Origin: Zantedeschia hybrid cultivar
Lineage: Eukaryota; Streptophyta; Magnoliopsida; Alismatales; Araceae
DNA: 64,000 bases
Direction: 5' to 3'
Assembly: GCA_030544215.1 (NCBI GenBank)
Contig: JARZZO010000003.1
Location: 24,933,879-24,997,878 of the forward strand
The position numbers and the translations under genes are program-made. The notes under the pieces are model-generated. The model saw only the letters and a program-made list of their open reading frames with translations. It was not told the origin of the DNA and searched no databases. The first letter of the stretch is position 1, and each line of letters opens with the position of its first letter. Below are positions 45,434 to 55,301 of this stretch, piece by piece.

Positions 45434-45990
45434 CATTTAGCGCCAGAAATCAGGTTTCCTGGTTCAACCCGAGGGTCTCACCCTTAACCCCAAACACCCC
45501 GAAAAAGCCCCAAAATAGAAGAAGGAAGAGGAAACCATCCACCACAAGCATGCTACAAATCTACGTTCATAAGCACGGCCATACCCACAAGGACACCCCC
45601 TAAACATGCTCAATCTAACCCAAAACACATCATGCCATGCCAAGGAAAGTCACGAGCAACACATGCAAGGTTCGTCCCCCTACCGGTTCTTGAACTCCGC
45701 CAAGCTCCGTGCCGCCGTCCCGCCGCACCGCACACCGCCGCCGGTACCCTCGAGGACGCCGCCACTCCGCCGGGACGTCGGTCGCCGTCCGGAGAGTGGA
45801 ACACCGCGAAGGAAGTGGTGGAGGTAGAGGTGAGAGGTAAGGTGGTGTTGGAGTGGTGGAAGAGGAAGAAGAGGAAGGGAAGGGGAAAAGAGAGTCGGAG
45901 AGGGCGGGGAGGGCGAAGAGAGAGAGAGAGAAGGCGAAAATGAGAGAAAGAAGGGGAGGCTCGCGGGGTCAATCTGAATCCAGCTAAAAC

Positions 45991-46249
45991 GCGTCGATCG
46001 AGGTAGACGCCGTTCAGACGACAGGACAGGCCGTACTGACAACGCTCTGGCGCCGTACCCTGACATCGCAGAGGTCACAGTCTGAATCGCGTCGACCAAC
46101 ATGGACGCCGTTCAGACGATGTGACCGGAGCTGTACTCTCGCGGCCCGAAACCCGCCCACGTGGCGCACACGTGGCACAACAACCTGCAGACCTAAATGG
46201 CGTCCACACAACCTGACGCCTTTTGAAAGGCGTCGAGCAGTGTTGACGC
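45991..46249. repeat. GCGTC-N10-GACGC dyads, 4 units
   Basis: Spacers are GATCGAGGTA, GACCAACATG, CACACAACCT and GAGCAGTGTT. The last two units form a pair separated by 10 bases. Confidence 0.85.
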
Positions 46250-46345
46250 CATTCAGCCAGGAATCTCAAGACCCCACAGGGTCCAAACCAAGGGATTCGG
46301 CCCGAACCCGACCCGAAAACTGAACCCGAAACCTCAGTCCTTACA

Positions 46346-46381
46346 ATCTCCCCCTCTTAAAAGAATTTCGTCCACGAAATT
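46346..46381 (-). other. PPT and pre-LTR palindrome of the gag-only element
   Basis: The plus strand reads ATCTCCCCCTCTTAAAAG, the complement of a purine tract. It is followed by AATTTCG-TCCA-CGAAATT (46364-46381), the same palindrome as at 8440-8457. Confidence 0.8.
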
Positions 46382-46710
46382 CCAACCGCTCAACGCTCAA
46401 CTCGGCTAACCATCACACGCCGACACTCATCAATAACAACAATCATTCTCACCAATTACCCATACAGGGTTCCAACACATTCACGCCAAGCTAACCAAGA
46501 TTCTCAATTCTGACGAAAGCTAAAAGATCAACAATAACCACACACTAGCAAGGCACATATTACAAAACCGATTCTCCACCAAACCCAAATACATAAAAAG
46601 TGCCACAAGAGTTCACAACTTCCTCCAAATAAGATAAGACAAAATGCTCCTCAAGTCCGATATCTCGAATCTCCACTAAGAGATACAACACCACTCAACG
46701 TCTCAAACAC
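46382..46710 (-). other. Non-coding spacer between gag stop and pre-LTR palindrome
   Basis: No pol-like residues were recognised in any minus-strand frame over these 329 bp. This is where an autonomous Tekay element carries about 3.4 kb of pol. Confidence 0.65.
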
Positions 46711-47706
46711 CTACTGACCACTCGGCTCCTGACCTGCCTTATTCTTCTGGGGACAGTTTCTCAGAAAATGCCCCTTCTTACCACAGCCAAAACAGCCACC
46801 AGCAACTAATGGACACGTCCGACTGCCATGATGACCACCACAATGGGCACAATGACCTGCTGCATCCCGCCTCGCTCCCTGCTGTCCGCTAGCCACAAAT
46901 TGTATCTGATGTATCGGACCGTCTCTGCCCTCACCACAGGGCACCTCTTGGGACCTGAACTCGAAGGAACTCGGATTACCTGATGAAAAGATCATTGGTC
47001 TGCTCCTGCCTTGCTGCTCCCCTCGTACCGAACGCTCCAATTCTCTTGCCATAAGCTGGAATTGGGTCTCCACCGCTGCCGCGCACCGTGCTGCTGACGC
47101 CAGATCTCTACAATGCTGAGATGTCATCATCGACCTTAGATCATACCGAAGTCCGCCCACAAATCTCTCTGTTCTAAATTCCTCATGCTCAATTATATGT
47201 GGAACGAATCTTCCAAGAGCCATAAACTTCGCTTGGTATTCTATAACCGACATATCATTCTGCACTAATTCCATAAACTCTCTTTCCTTAGACTTCCGGA
47301 CGTGCCCTGAAAAGTATTGCCCACAAAACTCCCTCACAAACACCTCCCAAGGGATTTCTCTCAATGACCTATCTGCGAACATCAACCCCTTGGTAGCGAC
47401 CCATCACTCATGTGCATTATCCCTCAATAGGTAGGTCGCCAACAAGGTCTTCTCATCCTCAGCACATTCAAGAACAGCAAATGCCTTTTCCATTTCCTTA
47501 ATCCAATGAGCTGCCGCATCCGGAACAGGTTGACCCGTGAAGGAAGGGGTCTTCAACTTCAAGAACCACTCCAATATCGTAGACTGACCGCCTCGGGAAT
47601 TGGACCCCTCACTTCCAACTCCTTGCAGGTGCTTAGACGTTGCCCCAACCATAGCTTCCCTGAAACAATCCTCATTATGTCCTTCTGCCCTCGAACCACG
47701 AGCCAT
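46711..47706 (-). pseudogene. gag of the gag-only element, one internal stop
   Basis: ATG 47706-47704 starts MARGSRAEGHNEDCFREAM. The core has FLKLKTPSFTGQPVPDAAAH, then SLREIPWEVFVREFCGQYF and IEYQAKFMALGRFVPH. Two knuckles follow: CAHCGGHHGSRTC and CFGCGKKGHFLRNC (CX2CX4HX4C intact). TGA near 47403 stands where Trp (TGG) is expected. The frame ends at TAG 46713-46711 after QEPSGQ. Apart from that one stop it is complete (about 331 residues), the best-kept gag in the window. Confidence 0.87.
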
Positions 47707-47870
47707 CGGAGCTCTCCTCTACGGTGCCATCACTACCCCACAAACACGAAAATCGAGCCAAACACGTCAAAACCTATCAATCTATACCAGCAGCCATCGC
47801 CTGTACAGACTCGTACTTATTGTTGGACTATAATATCTAACCTAGTCTACCACATACTCGACCAGATTGC

Positions 47871-47882
47871 GCTCTGATACCA
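47871..47882 (-). other. Primer-binding site of the gag-only element
   Basis: GCTCTGATACCA on the plus strand is the complement of the initiator-Met tRNA site, 2 bp from the LTR. Confidence 0.9.
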
Positions 47883-49317
47883 ACTATAACGACCCGCCAT
47901 CCTATGACCGGAGACCCGGTCACTAAATGGATGTCGGCCCATTAACTGCGGGTTCACACCCGGATCTCACACAACACATCTGGAGGAGTAAGTGCTAAAC
48001 AAGGCTAAATATAGCAATCTCACGGACTACAAGGTAAACAAGTGCGCAGGAAGGAAGAATAACAATGTCCGTATACAGTCCAACAATAATTACATGTCCA
48101 ACAATTAAATAAGTACAGGCAGAAGGAAGTACAACAACATCGGGGCATACCCCGGAACTAAGACAGCTGCTGGTCCGCACACCAAGAAGACACCACGCTA
48201 CCGCTCGCCTCGAGGTCCACACCTGAAACCGCAGGGAGTGAGCCACACCAGAAATTGACTCAGTAGGGATCATCCGATCCCCTGCCTCCCACTCACACAC
48301 CCACAAGTGTAACAACAGGAATATATGGCAATTAAGTAAAGCAGTAAACACAGTACCCAACTCTGATATAAAACGTACGATAAGCAGTGCAGCAAGAACC
48401 ATTCTAAGCAACCCGAAGAACCCAACACAGAGCCACGACTCACAGTCAAAGTCCACGAAGCGACTGAACCACTCTGTCGACCGAAGTCAAACGTCGCCTC
48501 CCAACACTACCACCACAGCTCACGCCTGTCCACCCCTACAGTGTTCCGGGGCACTGTAGGGTGAGGCAGTGAGTCAAACTAGGACTAGCTGGAACCAGTG
48601 TACCGCCACTGCCAGCTACGTGTGCACACAAGCAGTCTAGACTACTGTCCTACCGTCCGGATTGCCTCCACGCTAGGCCTCAGCGCTTCAGGAGGGCCCT
48701 GGGGACCGGCGAACCCCCGTCAAGCCGAAGCTACAGGAACTACCCACAAACCCAAATCTCCCGGGCTGCGTCAGGCCAAAGGGCTAAGGGTACCACTCGT
48801 AACCTTGATCAAAGGTCACATCAGGCCCAATGGCTAAAGGGTAAACCAACTCCCACCAGTACCACCACCAGCTCCACAGCAAGAAACACGCCGGAAGCTG
48901 CCACGACAAACAAGGGAAACTCCGACCCGCTGAGACCAAACAGCAACCCCTCGGATAGCACACCAGCTTCTCCGGCCCGACGGGCTCAAGGTGGTTCTGC
49001 TTCCCTCAGCCAAAGGTAAAACACAACATGTGCCCCTCCTCACAGACACCATGGCCCTTCTCCCATCAGCCCATGGTGACAAACGGAAACCATAGTCATT
49101 CCGAATCCATATTCGTATAAGCACACACACACAACATGATTCCATTCGTACAGTAAACCTCCGTCTCAGCGTACAGTTGAAGCACACACACATAGATGAT
49201 GAAATCTCATTCATGCAGAAGTCCTCAGTCTCAGTGTACAACTCAAAGCATGCATTTGAATCATCCCACCGTGAAGCACATGGTGAAAACCAGGTTTACA
49301 CCTCTCTGTCTTGAATC

Positions 49318-49664
49318 GCGTCGACCGAGGTCGACGCCATTCAAGTCCCTCAGACAGGTTCATTTAACAGTCAGAATATTCCCTGAAACGCGTCGTCATA
49401 GGGAGTCACCTATCTAAAACGCGTCCAGGTCCACAGACGCCATTTACACCGAAATTCCGGATTTACAGACCCTCACTCGGGGTGATTTTCCTGTCTAAAT
49501 GGCGTCATGATGTCCCGACGCCCTTCTGAAAGGCGTCGTCCATCCATGACGTCATTTAGCGCCAGAACCCCTATTTCGCGAAACCTCGAACAGGGAGGTT
49601 TCTGCCCTAAAAGGCGTCGTACTGCCCTGACGCCCTTCTGAAAGGCGTCGACCAGGCACGACGC
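49318..49664. repeat. GCGTC-N10-GACGC dyads, 7 units (second LTR, first cluster)
   Basis: It is the counterpart of 45087-45433, with the same spacers. Confidence 0.83.
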
Positions 49665-50224
49665 CATTTAGCGCCAGAAACCAGGTTTCCTGGTTCAACC
49701 CGAGGGTCTCACCCTTAACCCCAAACACCCCGAAAAAGCCCCAAAATAGAAGGGGAAGGAAGAGGAAACCATCCACCACAAGCATGCTACAAATCTACGT
49801 TCATAAGCACGGCCATACCCACAAGGACACCCCCTAAACATGCTCAATCTAACCCAAAACACATCATGCCATGCCAAGGAAAGTCACGAGCAACACATGC
49901 AAGGTTCGTCCCCCTACCGGTTCTTGAACTCCGCCAAGCTCCGTGCCGCCGTCCTGCCGCACCGCACACCGCCGCCGGTACCCTCGAGGACGCCGCCACT
50001 CCGCCGGGACGTCGGCCGCCGTCCGGAGAGTGGAACACCGCGAAGGAAGTGGTGGAGGTAGAGGTGAGAGGTAAGGTGGTGTTGGAGTGGTGGAAGAGGA
50101 AGAAGAGGAAGGGAAGGGGAAAAGAGAGTCGGAGAGGGCGGGGAGGGCGAAGAGAGAGAGAGAGAAGGCGAAAATGAGAGAAAGAAGGGGAGGCTCGTGG
50201 GGTCAATCTGAATCCAGCTAAAAC

Positions 50225-50483
50225 GTGTCGATCGAGGTAGACGCCGTTCAGACGACAGGACAGGCCGTACTGACAACGCTCTGGCGCCGTACCCTGACAT
50301 CGCAGAGGTCACAGTCTGAATCGTGTCGACCAACATGGACGCCGTTCAGACGATGTGACCGGGGCCGTACTCTCGTGGCCCGAAACCCGCCCACGTGGCG
50401 TACACGTGGCACAACAACCTGCAGACCTAAATGGCGTCCACACAACCTGACACCTTTTGAAAGGCGTCGAGCAGTGCTGACGC
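50225..50483. repeat. GCGTC-N10-GACGC dyads, 4 units (second LTR, second cluster)
   Basis: It is the counterpart of 45991-46249. Some arms have lost CpG (GTGTC, GACAC), but spacers remain 10 nt. Confidence 0.83.
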
Positions 50484-50584
50484 CATTTAGCCAGGAATCT
50501 CAAGACCCCACAGGGTCCAAACCAAGGGATTCGGCCCTAACCCGACCCGAAAACTGAACCCGAAACCTCAGTCCTTACAAACAG

Positions 50585-52133
50585 CATCCACGGCGGTATC
50601 GGTGGTGACTCATGGCAGTTCGGCGGCTAGAAGCTAAGAAGAGTTCAAGTAACTAGTAGGGTGACGATCCTCGCGGTGTTTTATTTAAAATCATGATTTT
50701 CCCGCTTTGAAAGCATGAAATATGTGTGGGTGCTTCTAGGGTAGAAAGCATGTTCTAAGGAGGTTCTCTATGAAAATGATTAGGCTTCTCTCCTACCTTC
50801 TCCATTTTTAATGTTTTGTGCGATTTGGGGAAGAAATCCAACTTTGTGACTCGGGGGAGGCTAGAGGGGGAACCTGTCTGCGAGTGTTAAATGGAGTCTG
50901 GGGCTATCGACGCCATTTTAAATGACGGCCTCCACCCGAGACGCGATTTAGCCCAGATCAGGGAATTTTGTCTCTGTCTTAAATAGCGTCTGGGGACAGC
51001 GACTCCATTTTAAATGGCGGCTGCCATGGGCAACGCGATTTAGGACATCTTCTGAGGCCAGTTTTTTGTATGAACCAGTTTAGGGGTCTTAAATGACGTC
51101 GCCCATGGGTGACGCGATTCAAGACAAAACCTCATTAATCCATGCAATTAACATGTGTTTACATTGTTAGATAGTTTGGTTAAACGCATGCTTGAAAACG
51201 TATTCGAGGACGAGGATTTCTACGTGATCGGATCGCACTGTATTGTGTTTCGTGCGACCGTGGACCTAGAGTGACAGTTGTTAGCGCTTAGGCACCCTGT
51301 ATCGGTGTAGGAGTGACACAGCGCCGGTGTGGGAGTGGTGGGGTGACGTCTAGAGAGAGAGTCACCTGGTGTACCTTGGGGTATAGCTAGTACCGATGTG
51401 GGAGTGGCACATTTGAAGTGTCACTCGTGCTAGGGGAAGCAGAACCACCTAGAGCTAGACAGGCCGGAGTAGCCAATGCGCTATCCGAGGGGTTATTGTT
51501 TGGTCCCAGCGGGTCGGTGTTTTCCGCGTTCAGCTGTGTGGTTTGTGTGTTTAGCCGAGACGCTAGTTGTGGACTCCGTAGTGGAGTGGTTTCAGAATTG
51601 TACATGATACATTGATGAATGCATGCATTTTATATCGAAATTAGGAATCTTTGGGAGTTGTGTTTACTGCTTTATTTATTTAAATTGCCTATATTTGTGT
51701 TGTTTCACTTGTGGGTGCGTGAGTGGATGATGGGGATCGAAGGATCCCTACTGAGTCTATTTCGATGAGACTCACCCTTGCGGTTTTCAGGTGAGGGTTC
51801 TAGGTAGACGTAGCGTAGAGGGTTTTGTCTCGAGTTGCACACTAGCAGCCACCGTTCCGGGATATGCCCCGATGTAGTTGTCATTTTCCTTTCAAGCCTG
51901 TAAGCTTAATTATTTCTTTTCAATTGGAATATGTAATTATTTGCTGAGTCGAGTCGAACTGTAATAATTTTTAATTCCTGCACTTCCTTTACACTTCGAT
52001 GTGATGTGGAATGTTTAGCTTAGTTTATCATTTATTTTCCAGACTTATCAAGATCCTGGTTTGGCTCAAATTTTAATGATTCGGTATCCATTTAGTAATC
52101 GGATCCCCGATTATAGGGTGGCGGGTCGTTACA
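50585..52133 (+). repeat. Tekay-type solo LTR (subfamily B), right part
   Basis: It continues the LTR cut at 43653 and ends GTCGTTACA at 52133, followed by TATGA (52134-52138). Without the inserted element the LTR would be about 2.07 kb. There is no internal region, so it is a solo LTR. Dyads lie at 50894-51115. Confidence 0.87.
50894..51115. repeat. GCGTC-N10-GACGC dyads, 5 units
   Basis: The arms are partly changed (GAGTC, GCGGC, AACGC), but the last unit, 51096-51115, and the others keep the 10-nt spacer. Confidence 0.77.
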
Positions 52134-52958
52134 TATGAAGAGGCTTAGGAGAGTCCGGACGCCGATATACGGCTTTAGCGGCCAACCCGTTATGGCAGAA
52201 GGTATAATCATCCTTCCCTTGATGATGAGAACACCGCCGGCGGCCATAACACGGGAGATCGAATTCACGGTGGTCGACGTCCCCTCGGCGTATAACAGCA
52301 TCCTGGGGAGGGAATCCTTGGGGAAGTTCCTCACCGTTCCCTCGTCTTTGCATCATAAGCTCAAGTTCCCGACCCCCGATGGAGTTGGCGAAGAGCGAGG
52401 AAATCAAAATATCTCTAGACAGACATACCTGACTTCTACCAATACTCAACTCAAGAAGCCGATGATGATTGTCAGAGAAGTAACGGAAGACCTGTCGAGA
52501 AATGCGCAACCCTCAGAGGAGCTGGCTATCATCAAGGTAGGACCGGCTGCAGACCAAGAGCTAAAGGTAGGGGCCTCCCTGCCCGAGCGACAAAGGTTAC
52601 AATATCAAAAGTTCCTGTCAGGAGACTTAGATATTTTCGCTTGGGAAGGTGCCCCTCTGCTAAGGGTTCCCCCGGAGGTCGCTACACACTCCCTGAATTT
52701 GGACCCGGGCCATCCTCTTGTGCAGGAGAGGAAGAGGGGGCTTGCCCCTAGGAGACAAGAAGTTGTCAAGGAGTAGGTCAATCTGCTCCAGGAGACATGC
52801 ACGATCAGACACGTCCAATACCCCATCTAGATCGCAAATGTCGTTTTGGTGAAGAAAGCTAATGGGAAATGACGCATGTGCGTCGACTTCACCGACCTCA
52901 ATAAAGCCGCTCCCAAGGATTGCTTTCCTCTACCGAATGTAGACCAGCTGCTTGACGC
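52134..52958 (+). pseudogene. Tat-type protease C-terminus, linker and start of RT
   Basis: The open stretch 52139-52776 reads TPIYGFSGQPVMAEGIIILP, FTVVDVPSAYNSILGRESLG and later LDIFAWEGAPLLRVPPEVAT, the typical Tat linker to RT. TAG at 52774 stands for Gln. RT begins NVVLVKKANGK, then RMCVDFTDLNKAAPKDCFPL and ends within PNVDQLLDA at 52958, where the Ogre-like LTR starts. Confidence 0.82.
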
Positions 52959-54280
52959 TGTAGACACGCTAATTTTGACATCATTTTGAGTAAATTTCAT
53001 GTCATATAATAATGCCTCAAAATGGTCTGATATTTAATCATTAGTTAATTTTTATTATTTTTCTGAATTAATTGTCTAAATGACATCGGTCAGACAGACA
53101 TCATTTAAGTTTATTAATGAAATTCATTTCAACTCAATTTTTTAATCAAAATATGAAACAATTCTGAAAGACGTCGACCTGTAAAGATGCCATTTATAGT
53201 TTTATTCATATTTTGATTTTTAATCTGATTTTTAATTAATTTATTAATAAACTAAAAGATGTCTGCCTTGCACGATGCCATTTAGGTTTCCTAAACTAAT
53301 TCTGTTTCTTCTTCCCGATGTTTATCCTTATCTTAATTAAACTAAAAGACGTCTCTTTTGGGAGACGTGTTTTAGTTAATTACAGATAATGATGAATTAA
53401 GCTGTATTTATCTGTTTCTTTATTAGATTGACTTCAAACTCCTTCATGTTAATCTCTAAATTAACTGCGGATGCACGAACTTAAGTCTATAAATACCCAA
53501 GTCTTTGGCCATTAAAAAGTTAGTGATAATTTTTGAAAGGTTAGTGATAATTTTAATAAAGAAAGAGTGGAAATCCTTAAAGGGATTTTAAGAAAGAGAC
53601 AACGTCCAAACACTGAAAGATCGAAGTGCTGCTACTACTTCTAGGAGTCTTGAAGCTTCGTCTTTTCTTCATCTTTCTACATCCTTCAACATCCATTCAA
53701 GAACCAAGGCTTTTCAGGGGCCATACAACTTAATTTCTTCTTAATTAATCTTTACATCCTTTTCATATTTCTATCATATTAGTTCATAATTTCTCATCAC
53801 ATCACTCCATGCTACACACACAACACTAGCATTATTTTCCAACCCACATGTTAAGGGATTTCAAAGACCACAAAACAAGTGAGTTCATTTGTTTTAGTTG
53901 CATGATTAGAATTATTATTAGAATATATACTACTTCTATTTGAGTTCTTATTAGTTCTTTCTCTTTCTTTTTATTCTTTGCAAGGTAAAAAAGGAGATCA
54001 AAAGGAAGGAATCAACAAGGAAATCTAGACAATCTTCAAAGCCCAATAAGCATTCAAAGCAAGAACAAAGTTAGAATGACTCTTTTTCTTCAGCCGGCTG
54101 AAGGGAAGGAATCAAAAACTTCAACATCTCCCACGTCTGAAACAGGTAAGCGATCAATCTTTGTCTTTTGAAACTTTTTAGTCAAAAGTTTCTGGCGATC
54201 ACATAGTTTTTAATAGGTTTATTTGTCATCTAATCAACAATTTTTCATGATAATCACACATCAAGATTTGAGCACTCACA
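52959..54280 (+). repeat. 5' LTR of the Ogre-like element
   Basis: It starts TGTAGACACGCTAATTTTG exactly where the Tat RT homology stops. The TATA-like CTATAAATA is at 53488-53496. The end is set at ACTCACA (54280), before TTTTTGGCGATCACGATGGG, a PBS-like segment. A similar TTTCTGGCGATCACAT at 54186 makes an earlier end possible. Confidence 0.62.
53084..53368. repeat. Dyads in the Ogre-like LTR, 4 units
   Basis: Spacers are GACCTGTAAA, TGCCTTGCAC and TCTTTTGGGA (10 nt each). One unit at 53084 has a 9-nt spacer, the only exception I found. Arms have lost CpG (ACATC, GATGCC). Confidence 0.75.
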
Positions 54281-54285
54281 GCTTT

Positions 54286-54301
54286 TTGGCGATCACGATG
54301 G
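54286..54301 (+). other. Primer-binding-like site of the Ogre-like element
   Basis: TGGCGATCACGATGGG lies just after the LTR end, resembling the TGGCGA-type sites of Ogre/Tat elements. The matching tRNA was not verified. Confidence 0.5.
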
Positions 54302-54669
54302 GACTTGGTCTCGCCATCTTTTAAATCTTTGTTCTTGCTTTTATCAATCGGGCACCCACGGTGCAACACTTGTGTCCCTCGAACACGCCCTCACCGATCG
54401 GTGAGTTTTTTGTTTAATTGTTATTCCCACATGCACCACGTGCACACCCTTGCGGCAAGATCTTGCCCTCCCTATTTGATTGATTGAAGAGTTGTGATTG
54501 TGATAAGAAGAATGTATGGTTGATTGAATGTTTTAGTTGTTTACATGATAAATCATCCTGTTAAAAAAAAAGATTCGCATGAGCTGATTATTTACTGCTT
54601 TATCCTGTTAGTTTGAGGGGGAATTGACCCAGAAATTCCCTCTTAATTGTTGATTCTGCGACTTGAAAA

Positions 54670-54809
54670 GCGTCCAAGAACAACGACGCGTTTCATACCG
54701 CGTCGCTCTCCCCAGACACCTTTCAGGCAAAATTTCCTGCTGTCTGCTGCCTGAGGTTCTGCGAGCAAAATAAGGTTCTGGTTTGAATAGCGTCGAGGAA
54801 TAGTGACGC
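54670..54809. repeat. Dyads in the Ogre-like leader, 3 units
   Basis: Units lie at 54670-54689, 54700-54719 and 54790-54809, with spacers CAAGAACAAC, GCTCTCCCCA and GAGGAATAGT. The first two form a pair 10 bases apart. Confidence 0.8.
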
Positions 54810-55301
54810 AATTTAGGCAATTTCTTGTTTTGTTCTTCAGTTCTCAGATTTCTGATTTGATTGCTACTAACCATTACATATTAAGCATTGAAGGCCATCC
54901 CGGCCACAGCTCATACGCACTGGGGCTAACCCCCCCTTTTCTCATAGGAACACCTTTCTTGACATCTTCACCTCTCTTTGATTGGATCGGTCCCTCGATC
55001 AGACTAGAGTGGTTGGCGTTAAAGACCTCCGTAAGTCCCCAAAATCAAGGTATTCCTCCTTGTTCATCGAGCTGGTTGTACCAATTGAAGTCCTGATTAG
55101 ATTTTCATGTCGTTGTGAGAAAAAGCCTTAGAGTATAACGGTGGAAACTGAACTGAAACTAGGATCCTACCCGTTGAGTGAATTTGTGATTAATTGAATC
55201 CAAATAATCCAATAAGGAATCCAAAACAACGTTAAGCATCCACTTGTTTGTCTAATCTCTGCACAACTTATCTGCAAATCTTTATTGAAAAATCTAATAC
55301 C

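Larger units (their letters stand above)
43654..46345 (-). repeat. 3' LTR of the gag-only element (subfamily C)
   Basis: On the plus strand it runs TGTAACGACCC to GTCCTTACA, 2692 bp. Confidence 0.92.
43654..50579 (-). mobile_element. Gag-only LTR retrotransposon (TR-GAG-like), Tekay-related
   Basis: Two LTRs of about 2.69 kb flank an internal region of only about 1.54 kb (46346-47884). That region holds PBS, a gag with one stop, about 350 bp without coding sequence, the pre-LTR palindrome and PPT. No protease, RT or integrase is present. The TSD is AACAG on both sides (43649-43653, 50580-50584). LTRs look nearly identical where compared, so insertion is recent. With TSDs and both LTRs intact, this is a transposed unit and not a truncation; it would need enzymes from a related autonomous element. 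It matches the TR-GAG class known in plants. Confidence 0.9.
47885..50579 (-). repeat. 5' LTR of the gag-only element (subfamily C)
   Basis: It is 2695 bp. The terminal plus-strand TG has become TA at 47885-47886, and the other end is TTACA. It differs from 43654-46345 by scattered single bases, and by GAAGGGGAAGG versus GAAGAAGG near 49750. Confidence 0.92.
40437..52958 (+). mobile_element. Tat-type (Retand-like) gypsy element, truncated and multiply interrupted
   Basis: It has a 5' LTR, leader with GCGCCGTATGTGGG, gag, protease and the first part of RT, in order, on the plus strand. It is interrupted at 43132-52133 by a Tekay-family LTR that itself contains another element, and cut at 52958 by an Ogre-like element. 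It is the oldest layer of the nest. The rest of RT, integrase and the 3' LTR are not in the window. Confidence 0.82.
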
